DNA from: Clostridium senegalense JC122
GTDB taxonomy: Bacteria; Bacillota; Clostridia; Clostridiales; Clostridiaceae
DNA length: 64,000 bases
Direction of reading: 5' to 3'
Assembly (NCBI RefSeq): GCF_000285575.1
Contig: NZ_HE611051.1
Span: forward strand, 542,264 to 606,263
The position numbers and the translations under genes are program-made. Of the stretch, positions 39,065-48,335 are shown piece after piece. The notes below the pieces were generated by a model. That model was not told where the DNA came from, searched no databases, and saw nothing but the letters and a program-made list of their open reading frames with translations. Within the stretch, counting starts at the first letter, position 1. Every line of letters begins with the position of its first letter.

Positions 39065-39220
39065 TTAAATATGAACTCATTCTCCTATAGTGCATCAGTA
39101 TAATATAATATTTTTTTCAAATAATACTTTAAGATAATTAAACTACATGTAAATACTTTTTTTAAAAGAGTATAATTATTATAATCGTTATATATTAAAT
39201 TTAAGATAGGAGGATATTCT

Positions 39221-39778
39221 ATGAACAAATTAAATAATTTTATTAATATTTTAGCAGGAAGTTTTGATAACTCTGAACAATTTAAAGAATTGGAAAGTAG
39301 AGGAATTACAAATTTTCCATTTGCCAAACATGTAAATACTATATGCAATGATAAAATAACAAATCTCCCTAAAGATTTTAAGGGTATTTTTCTTGTAGAA
39401 GAAAGCTATTATACTTCCGATGGAAAAACCCATTCATCTCCTCATTTATTTCTATTTACAGAAGAAAATGAAGGAATTAAATTAACTTCTTATGAACTTC
39501 CAAAAGGATATGATAAAAATACTTTTACATATACACAATTAGAATCAATAGATTATAATAGTTTAAAAATATCAGAAAAATTCACACCAGCAATATATAC
39601 TTTGAAACACAATGTATGGGAAGGTGGAAGTGTAAGCATGTTCTCTCCAGTTCTTAAGTTTACACTATTTGAACGCTTTTCAGAAGGAATATTAGAAGTA
39701 TCTGAATCAATGGAAGTTAACGGTAAAAGAACCTTCGGATATGACCAACCAATTATATATAAAAAAATTCATAAGTAA
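39221..39778 (+). CDS. Uncharacterised protein, loosely CpeT-like
   Basis: 185 aa, no membrane segment. GSFDNSEQF near residue 13, FVEESYY-type LVEESYYTSDGKTHSSPHLFLF and NVWEGGSVSMFSPVLKFTLFERF give a strand-rich pattern. The opening resembles CpcT/CpeT lyase-like beta barrels, but that is a weak impression. AGGAGG stands 7 bases before the ATG and a terminator follows. Surely a gene; function unknown. Confidence 0.8.
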   Translation: MNKLNNFINILAGSFDNSEQFKELESRGITNFPFAKHVNTICNDKITNLPKDFKGIFLVEESYYTSDGKTHSSPHLFLFTEENEGIKLTSYELPKGYDKNTFTYTQLESIDYNSLKISEKFTPAIYTLKHNVWEGGSVSMFSPVLKFTLFERFSEGILEVSESMEVNGKRTFGYDQPIIYKKIHK

Positions 39779-39788
39779 AGATATAAAT

Positions 39789-39822
39789 AAAGACATATGT
39801 CTAACAAAAGGCATATGTCTTT
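39789..39822 (+). terminator. Terminator of the CpeT-like gene
   Basis: 11-bp perfect stem AAAGACATATG, loop of 12, then a run of T's. Confidence 0.85.
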
Positions 39823-39939
39823 TTTATTCTATAAGGAAAAAACGTAAATACTATTGAATCTAAAAAATAAAGCATACAGTTTTTTTATTTTGTTGTGGAT
39901 TGTAAAAATTTTAAATTATATATTAAGTAGGTGATACAA

Positions 39940-40284
39940 ATGTTTTTTTATATTTTAATTATAATATTATGTACTCTTATTTTCTGTTTATTAAATGGCC
40001 TTATTTCTATATTTAATAATAGATTTGAAAATAAATTTGTTTATTTTGTATTTAGTGAAGAAGTTTTAACCACATTATTTGAAAAGGAAAAACTTTCTAC
40101 TAAGTTATACAAAAAAATTAAATTTTGGGCTTTAATAGAATCATTAATAACAATAGCTATTTCTTTTATATTCATATTGATATTTAAAGAAAATTCATTA
40201 ATTACTCTTAGATATATTTTAATTATCACATTATTTTTAACTAAATTCACTATTAACAAACTTGTTTTAAATATAATAAAGTAA
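39940..40284 (+). CDS. Small hypothetical membrane protein
   Basis: 114 aa, three or four membrane segments (about 2-21, 62-81 and 87-106). The chosen ATG follows AGGTGA; an in-frame GTG at 39931 sits in that site. No family recognised. Terminator follows directly, so the gene is monocistronic. Confidence 0.65.
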   Translation: MFFYILIIILCTLIFCLLNGLISIFNNRFENKFVYFVFSEEVLTTLFEKEKLSTKLYKKIKFWALIESLITIAISFIFILIFKENSLITLRYILIITLFLTKFTINKLVLNIIK

Positions 40285-40288
40285 AATT

Positions 40289-40350
40289 AAAATGAACCCT
40301 TCAAAATAAGTACCTTTTTCAATTATGGTATATATTTTAGGGTTCATTTT
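40289..40350 (+). terminator. Terminator of the small membrane gene
   Basis: 12-bp stem AAAATGAACCCT with a long loop; followed by ATTTTAATT. Confidence 0.7.
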
Positions 40351-40591
40351 ATTTTAATTGTATTTTTCTACATATTTCAAACTTATTTTAAGTCGGATTA
40401 GTTATATTTTATATTTTATTTACATATAAGAAATAAAAAAACTTTATTAATCATGTTCTTCTACAAACATTTATTGTAAAATATGTTATTATTAGTATAG
40501 CTATATTATTTATAGTATAGCTAATTCTACACTCATATGAGGGGGTATATAGATGATATTTAAAAAACCAAAATTAAATTTAAAATCTAAT

Positions 40592-40810
40592 TTAGTTAGT
40601 GGTAAGGAGGTTTTTTAAAAACATCACCTCAACACAAATCAATCTACTAATACATTTCTTTTTAATATCTATTTCTCTTATATTTAAGTTTTTATACCTT
40701 TTAATAAAATTATTAGTCCATTGCGATACTTCCACTAAATGCTGAACATATTCTTCAACATTTATCCAAGGTATCGTAATGGTATCAAATAATTTTAATA
40801 ATGAAAGGGG
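40592..40810 (-). pseudogene. Possible gene remnant on the minus strand
   Basis: Open frame of about 72 codons (with LLKLFDTITIPWINVEEYVQHL and SQWTNNFIKRYKNLNIR), protein-like in composition, but with no acceptable start and only a late ATG. It overlaps a tiny + strand ORF at 40553-40618 (21 codons, GAGGGGG before it). Possibly the end of a displaced gene. I cannot assign it. Confidence 0.3.
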
Positions 40811-40819
40811 CGTTATATA

Positions 40820-41178
40820 ATGCTAAAAAGATTTAAAATTAGAGAATCAGTAAGCAAAAAAAGAAATGTAGACGCCTTACAAAAGAAAAAATATTTATTT
40901 ATATGATTTATAACAAATCATACAGAAATACAAAAGAAAGATTAGAATATACTAGGTTAAAGTATATTCTTAGTGTTTTTCTGGTCAGTGTTGTATCGAT
41001 GTTTTTCTGGTATAGATTTACTAACAGCACACATATAATTAATAAAATCATAGAACTTGCAATAATTACCATAACAGTTCTAGGACATAGTCAAGAAAAC
41101 ATCAAATCAACAAAAAACACAACAGCCCTAAAGAAATTAATCAAACATATAATAAATATGATTAATCAATATCTTTAG
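40820..41178 (+). pseudogene. Hypothetical membrane protein, frameshifted in an A-run
   Basis: 119 aa when one A is added at A6 40886-40891, joining MLKRFKIRESVSKKRNVDA to the body (IYNKSYRNTKERLEY...). GAAAGGGG stands before the ATG. Two membrane segments are predicted (LKYILSVFLVSVVSMFFWYRF and IIELAIITITVLG). The ends are basic. No family is recognised. Confidence 0.5.
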
Positions 41179-41529
41179 GACTTAATCTTTATTTGTAGAA
41201 GTAGTCTGGCCACTACTTCTACTTAAATTATTAGCTATTTTATTTATTCTATTCACTTAATACATATTAATTTCACCATTACCATCATAGCAATTTTTAT
41301 AAAAAATGTAAATAAAATACTAAATTTCTTTAATTTTTTTATTTTATACCATATAATCAACATTTATTATAATAAATTCTATTTTAAATATATTACAATG
41401 TATTTTAAAATATGCCTATTTAAAATATTTATTATTTTATTTTTTAAAAAAACTGTGCTTTCACACAGGTATATATTCTTGTACTTTGAGCGTAAAGTGT
41501 TTAATTTTATTTATCTTTTTACATATATA
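41179..41529. other. Intergenic region with one stem-loop
   Basis: 351 bases of AT-rich spacer between the hypothetical gene and the DUF2785 gene; apart from the hairpin at 41195-41222 no gene or signal is seen. Confidence 0.5.
41195..41222 (+). terminator. Stem-loop terminator
   Basis: 11-bp perfect stem GTAGAAGTAGT with loop CTGGCC, followed by TTAAATT. It ends the gene at 40820. Confidence 0.7.
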
Positions 41530-42372
41530 CTATTGAAAATACTTTGGTGTTGTTTTATTTATTACTTCTTCTATAATATGAAGAAAATCTTCAGTTATAT
41601 CTCTTCTTTTAAGCCTAAAATATAATGCTGATAAAAATCCCTTGTGATTACACATTAAATTATGATCATCAGGATAAACATTTGTCTTCTCCATATTTTC
41701 AAAACTTTTTATCCACTTTATAATTTTTTCCTTTGATATTTCTTCTCTTTCTATTATATTAATAACTGTTGTTACTAATCTTTCTTCTTCGTTATTTGTA
41801 TAAGCATAGTAATTTATACAAATCTTTTTTCTTATACCTTCTAATATCTCTATTAAATTTTTCTCATTTATTTCTTTGCATTTTACAATTTCAGCAAGTG
41901 CATCTGCGGTATGTGCTGCGGTGTGCACCCATCCTTTATCTATTACGTATCCCCTTACATCTTTTTCCTCATTTAAATATTTGATTACCTTTTTATATAC
42001 TCTTATTATTTCTTCATCATTAAAAATTTTACATTCATTATTGTGACTATATACAATGCAATCCACAATCAATACACTAAATGACCTTTTAAAAACAGAA
42101 TCATCCCCAACTTTACCAATATTATAAAATAAATTTTTTTCACTTAATACTAATTTTAATATATCCTTTACTTCTTTATCTGTTAACTTTTTTTCTACAA
42201 TCATATTACAAAGAAGCTCTAATATAAGATTATCTCTTAATTCCGCATCTATTGACCCTATATTTTCTAAACATTTAAGCGCTAAATCATAGTTGTTTAC
42301 TTTTTCAGGAATAATCCAATCATTATCTCTTATACTTTTTAACTGTTCTTTTAATTCAATAACACCTTTCAT
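41530..42372 (-). CDS. DUF2785 domain protein
   Basis: 280 aa, all helical. RGYVIDKGWVHTAAHTADALAEI (about residues 140-165) is the defining DUF2785 motif, with two conserved histidines. The rest resembles HEAT-like helices. Cytoplasmic; no known function. The ATG at 42372 follows GGGGGAG; a longer in-frame reading to 42447 has no ribosome binding site. Confidence 0.88.
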   Translation of the reverse strand: MKGVIELKEQLKSIRDNDWIIPEKVNNYDLALKCLENIGSIDAELRDNLILELLCNMIVEKKLTDKEVKDILKLVLSEKNLFYNIGKVGDDSVFKRSFSVLIVDCIVYSHNNECKIFNDEEIIRVYKKVIKYLNEEKDVRGYVIDKGWVHTAAHTADALAEIVKCKEINEKNLIEILEGIRKKICINYYAYTNNEEERLVTTVINIIEREEISKEKIIKWIKSFENMEKTNVYPDDHNLMCNHKGFLSALYFRLKRRDITEDFLHIIEEVINKTTPKYFQ

Positions 42373-42550
42373 AACGCTCCCCCTACCATATATGTTATTT
42401 TTTACTATTTTTTTAATTATAGCATATATCCAATTTATTTTATCCAAATAAGTATTAATTACCTACTATTCTTCCTAAAATAAGTTATTTAATCGTTCTT
42501 GAGATAAATCACTAGTAACTGCTAAACTATATAAGAAGGGGGATTTTTAT

Positions 42551-43306
42551 ATGGCATATTTTGAATACAAAGGGAAAAAAATTTACTACGAAGAAAAAGG
42601 TGAAGGTACACCATTAGTTTTATTACATGGTAATACAGCTTCTTCAAAAATGTTTTCTTACATTATAGATTTATACACTGACAAATATAGGGTTATTTCA
42701 ATTGATTTTCTGGGGCATGGAAATTCTGAAAGATTGAAAGAGTTTCCATTAGAGCTTTGGTTTGATGAAGCCATGCAAACAATCTCACTATTAGAATTTT
42801 TGTCATGTGATAAAGCTAATATATTAGGAACAAGTGGAGGTGCATGGGTTGCAATAAATGTTGCTTTAGAAAGACCTGATTTAGTCAAAAAAGTAATTGC
42901 AGACAGTTTTGATGGAAAATCACTTGCTTCAAATTTTGCAGATAGATTATTAGAACAACGTACACTATCCAAGAAAAATGAAATGGCAAGAGAATTCTAT
43001 TACTTATGCCAAGGTCAAAATTGGGAAGGTGTTGTTGATAATGACACAAACTCTTTATTAAAATTTGCACATGAGAATATTAGTCCATTTCATAAATCAC
43101 TATCTGAATTACAGGTGCCATTATTGCTTACAGGTAGTAACAATGACGATATGATTAGGAATGATTTTGAGATTGAATATACTAATATCTTACATGAAAT
43201 TTCTCAAGGAGAAAAATATATATTTCAGGAAGGATTTCACCCATCTGTTATATCTAATGTAGAAGAATTTGCAAAAATAGCTAAAGAATTTTTGGATAAA
43301 ATATAA
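42551..43306 (+). CDS. Alpha/beta hydrolase
   Basis: 251 aa. Oxyanion region LLHGNTASS, nucleophile elbow GTSGGAW (Ser near residue 97), and a catalytic His in EGFHPSVI near the C-terminus; the acid is probably the Asp in SNNDDM. No signal peptide. AAGGGGG before the ATG. Substrate unknown. The hairpin after it matches the one after the second hydrolase at 46.3 kb. Confidence 0.9.
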   Translation: MAYFEYKGKKIYYEEKGEGTPLVLLHGNTASSKMFSYIIDLYTDKYRVISIDFLGHGNSERLKEFPLELWFDEAMQTISLLEFLSCDKANILGTSGGAWVAINVALERPDLVKKVIADSFDGKSLASNFADRLLEQRTLSKKNEMAREFYYLCQGQNWEGVVDNDTNSLLKFAHENISPFHKSLSELQVPLLLTGSNNDDMIRNDFEIEYTNILHEISQGEKYIFQEGFHPSVISNVEEFAKIAKEFLDKI

Positions 43307-43346
43307 AGTATCTTGTTTTGCCATTCGGCAAATTTTATAATTCAAA

Positions 43347-43394
43347 GTGACAGTCATTAAATATTTGAAAAGATCAAATTTTAATAACTGTCAC
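43347..43394. terminator. GTGACAGTCATTAAA hairpin, copy 1
   Basis: Stem GTGACAGTCATTAAA pairs with TTTAATAACTGTCAC (one mismatch) around a 20-base loop. Lies between convergent genes. Same arms as at 46349-46387. Confidence 0.75.
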
Positions 43395-43400
43395 CTATAT

Positions 43401-44162
43401 TTATAATCCTATATCATCTCTACATTGGCTTATATACCAATCTGATGTTTCATTAAGATCTATTTCTTCTCTAAAATAATAAAATTTATCATTAACACAT
43501 TCTTTTAATATTTCACCACTTGGAGAAATAATCATTGTAGGACAATGTTGATTTACATGGGCATTATTAGCACTTATTAAAAATCTTTGATTTTCTGCAG
43601 CTCTGCTAACAAGGTGACTTCTCCACACTGAAATGCCTTTTCCTTGTACAGCATTCGTTAAATATATAAATATGTCTGCTTTATGTTTTGCAAGCGATCT
43701 CCACTGTTCTGGAAAACGAATTTCCCTGCAAAGTTGTATTCCTAAATTTATAGTTTTTTCTCCAATTTTAATTGGATAAACGTCCAACTTATCTCCTTCT
43801 TTAAAATACCCTCTTTCATGAAAAGCCAAATTTAACTTTTTATATATAAAATCTGGATTATTATAAGAGTAACCTATTGCAGCATTGCACCATGTGTCAT
43901 TTTCAAAAACACAGGAACCAAATACTAAATGTACCCTTTTTTTAATAACTTCATCTTTTAATAACTTCATTGCATTATTAAGTTCTTTTACATTTATATC
44001 TTTAAGAAAGTTAACATCATCACTATATCCTGATAACGCTCCTTCTGGTAATATAACTAAATCATCCTCTTTTGATTTTTCTAATACTGACATTATGTAT
44101 TCTAAGTTTTCATTTATATTAAAACTTATAGGAAATTGTGCAACAAGTACTGAAATCTTCAT
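43401..44162 (-). CDS. Carbon-nitrogen hydrolase (nitrilase superfamily)
   Basis: 253 aa. Catalytic triad: E40 in VILPEGALSGY, a lysine in IYKKLNLAFHERGYF (about 109-110) and C145 in IQLCREIRFPEQW. The family turns amides or nitriles into acids plus ammonia; sequence alone does not tell the substrate (omega-amidase and carbamoylputrescine types are excluded only weakly). Start has GGGGG before it. Confidence 0.9.
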   Translation of the reverse strand: MKISVLVAQFPISFNINENLEYIMSVLEKSKEDDLVILPEGALSGYSDDVNFLKDINVKELNNAMKLLKDEVIKKRVHLVFGSCVFENDTWCNAAIGYSYNNPDFIYKKLNLAFHERGYFKEGDKLDVYPIKIGEKTINLGIQLCREIRFPEQWRSLAKHKADIFIYLTNAVQGKGISVWRSHLVSRAAENQRFLISANNAHVNQHCPTMIISPSGEILKECVNDKFYYFREEIDLNETSDWYISQCRDDIGL

Positions 44163-44473
44163 AACTAGCCCCCTAAATATTAAATATAGTACATATCTAT
44201 TTCTATAACATATTATTTAACCCTTTTAATATTTATAACACTTCATTTTTTTAATATTAAATTTTAAAGGAAGCCTTCTCTGACTTCCTTTAATTAATGT
44301 AATTTAAACTAATTATTATTAAACTCTTATTTAATAGTCTTATAACAGAACAACTTTAACAAATTAAAATAAAAAATTTAATTGTTGCTCCACTAATTAT
44401 ACAATTTAGAATCTGTATTTTTTAATGATACAAGTACTATCTATTGTACATAAATTGCGTTATAAACAATTAT

Positions 44474-44929
44474 TTAAATCTCAGAACCTTCACTCTCGTC
44501 TAGCACTAATGATTTTTTAACCATGTATAGATGATGTTCATGAAAAAGATACTTTTCCAAATCAGACAATGAAACCCATAATATTGGTTCTTTCTCTACC
44601 GGTAAAGTTACTTTTTCTAATAGATCACATTTATAAAATATCCCGATATTATGCTGAGACCATTTTGGATATTTTTCTGAAACCCAATGTTTTTCAGCAA
44701 CACCTATAAAATCATTTATCTTAACTCGGTATCCCGTTTCTTCTAGTGCTTCTCTGCAAATTGTTTGTATTGGATCTTCACCTACTTCAATTTTCCCTCC
44801 CACCAAATAAAAATTATTGTCTTTATCCTTTACTACTAAAAACTTTCCATCTGAATTTTGAATAATTCCGTAGGCACCTTTTTGCTTCCTATATTCAAGA
44901 TTATATTTTCTTTTCCCAAAGCTTTTCAT
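44474..44929 (-). CDS. NUDIX hydrolase (MutT-like)
   Basis: 151 aa. NUDIX box GGKIEVGEDPIQTICREALEETGY is complete. The ATG at 44929 is preferred (GGATGGTG before); an ATG 15 bases upstream is possible. Substrate unknown, maybe oxidised nucleotides or an acyl-CoA or sugar nucleotide. Confidence 0.85.
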   Translation of the reverse strand: MKSFGKRKYNLEYRKQKGAYGIIQNSDGKFLVVKDKDNNFYLVGGKIEVGEDPIQTICREALEETGYRVKINDFIGVAEKHWVSEKYPKWSQHNIGIFYKCDLLEKVTLPVEKEPILWVSLSDLEKYLFHEHHLYMVKKSLVLDESEGSEI

Positions 44930-45055
44930 TGAAACACCATCCATTCAACTAAGTATATTACATTTTACTTTTACAATCTAACTCCTTTTAATCCATACAT
45001 TAAGCTGATAACATTTACATTATAATTAAATACGTACTTCATTAAAAATAGAATT

Positions 45056-45140
45056 AGAAATCTTATAAATTTTTGTTTTATTTTTTTACCAAAGCCCAAG
45101 GACAGGTTTTGTCATTTTTCTAAATAACATTTTAAATTTT
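45056..45140. repeat. Decayed copy of the AAGGAC-loop element
   Basis: AGAAATCTTATAAATTTTTGTTTTATTTTT matches the left arm of the 53.1-kb element. It is followed by AAAGCC-CAAGGACA-GGTTTT, a hairpin with the same loop word, then GTCATTTTTC and a short form of the right flank (ATTTTAAATTTTT). The second hairpin and most of the right arm are missing. Confidence 0.6.
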
Positions 45141-45422
45141 TCCATCTTCATCTATATTATAATATCAACCAATATATACATTGACTTTTATAACAATTAA
45201 TATATACGTTTATATGTTCTCATTATTCGTTACATAAACAAAACTTAGGCATAAAATTTTGAAAACCCTTACTACGTACCAAGAATGAAACATGCCTTAA
45301 CTAATAAATTTAAATGTATAAACAATGTTCTTTAACAGTTAAATAACACAAAACCCTAAACATATACATACAGTTTGTATTTAAATGGTACAATAGTAAT
45401 AGACTGTATATAAGTTTTAGTT

Positions 45423-45469
45423 TTATTTGAATCAATAATAATCATAACTGTTATTAATGATTCAAATAA
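45423..45469 (+). promoter_or_regulatory. Leader hairpin before the second alpha/beta hydrolase
   Basis: Perfect 12-bp stem TTATTTGAATCA with an inner AATAATAA/TTATTAAT extension. It lies about 53 bases before the start at 45522 and has no T-run, so it may be an operator or an mRNA-stability hairpin. Confidence 0.4.
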
Positions 45470-45521
45470 ATTAATACTAACGCATCACCCAGGTGAAATA
45501 TATCTAAAAGGGGGAGCTTCT

Positions 45522-46256
45522 ATGTTTATAGAAATAGACGAAAAGAAGTTACTGAAACTATATGTTAATTGTTATGGAGAAGGAGATCCAACTGTCGTAT
45601 TTGAATCAGGATTAGGTTGTCCTCACGATGACTGGAAAATAGTACAAAATCGAATCTCGGAACATACCAGGACATTTTCTTATGATAGAGCTGGTCTTGG
45701 AAATAGTGATAAAGGTGATTCACCAAGAACTAGCTTAGCTCAAGTTCACGAGTTGCATACTGCTTTAAATAAAGCAAATGTTAAAGCACCATATATTATA
45801 GTTGCTCATTCAATTGGAGGATATAATGCAAGATTATTCGCAGGCACATACCCTGAAGAAGTGTCTGGCATTATATTTCTTGATTGCTCACATGAAAATC
45901 AATTTGAAGATATGGCAAAACGTTTTTCTGTAAACGAACTAGAAACCATTAAAAGTCAGTTGATTGATGCAGAGCAAACTTTTGATGAACTACTAATTAG
46001 TGCTAAGCAAATAAAAGAAATAAGAAAAAAGGATGCATTAAGGAGTATTCCAATAATTGTTCTAACCGCTGACCATAAAGGTGAAGAATCTGCTGCCCTT
46101 CCGCAAGAAACCTGGTTAAACTATCAAAATGACCTAGCAACATTATCAAATTATAGCAAACACATCATCGTTGAAGATTGCGGTCATTATATACAAAAAG
46201 ATAAACCCCAAGTAGTAATTGATGTAATAACAGAGTTAATTAATGAAATAAAATAG
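45522..46256 (+). CDS. Alpha/beta hydrolase
   Basis: 244 aa. FESGLGCPHDDW (oxyanion loop), SYDRAGLGNSD, nucleophile elbow AHSIGGYNARL (Ser near 95), and the catalytic His in DCGHYIQKDKP. GGGGGAG precedes the ATG. It is unrelated in detail to the hydrolase at 42.5 kb. Substrate unknown. Confidence 0.92.
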   Translation: MFIEIDEKKLLKLYVNCYGEGDPTVVFESGLGCPHDDWKIVQNRISEHTRTFSYDRAGLGNSDKGDSPRTSLAQVHELHTALNKANVKAPYIIVAHSIGGYNARLFAGTYPEEVSGIIFLDCSHENQFEDMAKRFSVNELETIKSQLIDAEQTFDELLISAKQIKEIRKKDALRSIPIIVLTADHKGEESAALPQETWLNYQNDLATLSNYSKHIIVEDCGHYIQKDKPQVVIDVITELINEIK

Positions 46257-46348
46257 TAGATTAAAATAATAATTTCTTAAAACACCATATTATCTATAAA
46301 TTTAGATAAATCATTATAAATATCAAATAGATAATTATTTAATTTAAA

Positions 46349-46387
46349 GTGACAGTCATTAAAAACTAAATTTTTAATGACTGTCAC
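46349..46387. terminator. GTGACAGTCATTAAA hairpin, copy 2
   Basis: GTGACAGTCATTAAAAA pairs with TTTTTAATGACTGTCAC around a five-base loop. It is a perfect version of the copy at 43347. Confidence 0.8.
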
Positions 46388-46550
46388 CATGATTTAAATA
46401 TTTTGCTTACAATGAACTTACATTTTATATCTTTTTTCATATCATATATTAAATTGTTGACTTTAAAAGCTTTCTAACATATTTTTTTCTTCAAAAAGTT
46501 CAAATTTCTATACAGTAAAAAATCAAAAATATATTTCAATATTTAATAGC

Positions 46551-48335
46551 TTATTTCTTTTCATATACTTTATCAGCATAGTGTCCTGCTTGTGCAATCC
46601 ACATATTCTTATATTCCTCATTATTTTCCAATAAGTAATCATGACTACCAAAGCCAATAACTTTTCCTTTATTCATCACTAAAACATTATCTGCAAAACG
46701 CACTGCGCCTAATCGATGGGTGATAATTACCGCAGTTTTATTTCTGATAAGGTTTTGAAAACGTTTATAAATAACCTCTTCTTCAATAGGATCAATTGCT
46801 GAGGTTGGTTCATCTAGAACAATAAACTTACTACTTCTATAAAATCCTCTTGCTATTGCAATTTTCTGCCACTGTCCTCCAGAAATATCTACTCCATCAA
46901 ACTCTTTTGAAAGCATTGTTGATATCCCTTCTGGATAAGTTTCTGAATCAATGATAATACCTGCATCACTAAGGGATTGTCCTATCTTTTCATTATTGTT
47001 TTTTTTATCACTCTCGCTTATCCATATATTTTCGAATAAAGTCATTTTATATTTTTGAAAGTTTTGAAAAACATAGGAAATATCTTTAAAACATATTTCA
47101 TCTGTTGTATATCCATTCCATTTTATACTTCCACTTGTTGGAGTATAAAGACCAGTCAAAAGTTTGGCTAGAGTAGTCTTACCAGAACCGTTTTCTCCAA
47201 CAATTGCAAGTTTTTCACCTTCATTTAAAATAAGACTAATATTATTAAGTGCATTAGTACTAGAATTGGGATATGCGAATGAAACATTTTCTAACAATAT
47301 ATTACCATTTATGATATGAGAGCTTCTTTTATTCTCTTCATCTAAATTCATAAAGTTAAAATAATTTTCTATTTTACCATAATGCATAGCATAATTTCCC
47401 AAACGAGAAACTATTGCCTCCTCAATCAAACTATACATCTCATCAATTGATGAAAATATTGCAGCAAACATTCCTATTGATATTTCCTTTTTCATTAAAA
47501 GGTTAAATAATATAAACAATATGCCTAAATATCCTAATAATGACATAAACCTTGCTGACAATTCATATAAATTGTTTTTAATTTCAGCTTTTAATTTAAG
47601 TTTTTGCATTGTATCTAGAACATCAATGTATAAATTTTTTAAATAAGTAAATGATCCTAGTACTCTAGTTTCTTTAAAACTTTCCTTTCCAACGGCTGCA
47701 TTTGCATAGTATTTGCATTTTCTTCTTAATGGTGCTATTTCATCTTCTAGCTTTCCATGTATTCTAGCCTTTATAAATTGTGCGTATATTATAGGAATAA
47801 AAATAAATATCAGAACTAATATTAAAATAGGTTTTATAGTTAATAAATATACTGCAAAAACTAAAACTGCAGGCAAATACATAAAAATCATATCCATTAG
47901 ACTATTAACAAATGCTATAGCAGTAGAGATTCCTTCATAAGACTTTTCAATACTATCTAATAAGTTACTATCTTCAAAATATATGTTAGGCAATCTATTT
48001 ATTTTTATATGCACTTCTTGATTTAAAACACTTGTTGCTTTAATATCATAATTTTCGCCTAAAAAATTACCGGTGTAATTAAGAATTATGGTAAGTATTT
48101 CAGAAAAAAATAAAACTAATAAAACTGCCAGCATATATCCAATAGTTTTGTCACCATTGGTATATGAAACAGCGCCATCAAAGATTAATTGTTTAACTTT
48201 GATGGTTACGCCATACATAAGACCACTTAAAATGAATGTTATATAAATTCCCCAAAAGTGCAGCCGAGAGATCTTTGATATTTTACGTAGTAATCTTATG
48301 AATAATATTTTGTCAAAAATATTTTTATTTTTCAT
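46551..48335 (-). CDS. ABC exporter half-transporter, second subunit
   Basis: 594 aa: six membrane segments (1-320), then an ATPase domain with Walker A GENGSGKTT, signature ISGGQWQKIAIARGF, Walker B FIVLDEPTSAIDP and H-loop ITHRLGAV. The ATG at 48335 follows AGAGGAG and overlaps the end of the first subunit gene by 11 bases, so they are translationally coupled. Both catalytic sites look intact. The pair resembles peptide, lipid or drug exporters; no lantibiotic or peptide precursor gene is seen nearby. Confidence 0.93.
   Translation of the reverse strand: MKNKNIFDKILFIRLLRKISKISRLHFWGIYITFILSGLMYGVTIKVKQLIFDGAVSYTNGDKTIGYMLAVLLVLFFSEILTIILNYTGNFLGENYDIKATSVLNQEVHIKINRLPNIYFEDSNLLDSIEKSYEGISTAIAFVNSLMDMIFMYLPAVLVFAVYLLTIKPILILVLIFIFIPIIYAQFIKARIHGKLEDEIAPLRRKCKYYANAAVGKESFKETRVLGSFTYLKNLYIDVLDTMQKLKLKAEIKNNLYELSARFMSLLGYLGILFILFNLLMKKEISIGMFAAIFSSIDEMYSLIEEAIVSRLGNYAMHYGKIENYFNFMNLDEENKRSSHIINGNILLENVSFAYPNSSTNALNNISLILNEGEKLAIVGENGSGKTTLAKLLTGLYTPTSGSIKWNGYTTDEICFKDISYVFQNFQKYKMTLFENIWISESDKKNNNEKIGQSLSDAGIIIDSETYPEGISTMLSKEFDGVDISGGQWQKIAIARGFYRSSKFIVLDEPTSAIDPIEEEVIYKRFQNLIRNKTAVIITHRLGAVRFADNVLVMNKGKVIGFGSHDYLLENNEEYKNMWIAQAGHYADKVYEKK

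Larger units (their letters stand above)
44930..45521. other. Intergenic region with dispersed element and leader hairpin
   Basis: 592 bases. A decayed AAGGAC-loop element lies at 45056-45125 and a 12-bp leader stem at 45423-45469. The remainder has no feature I can support. Confidence 0.5.
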
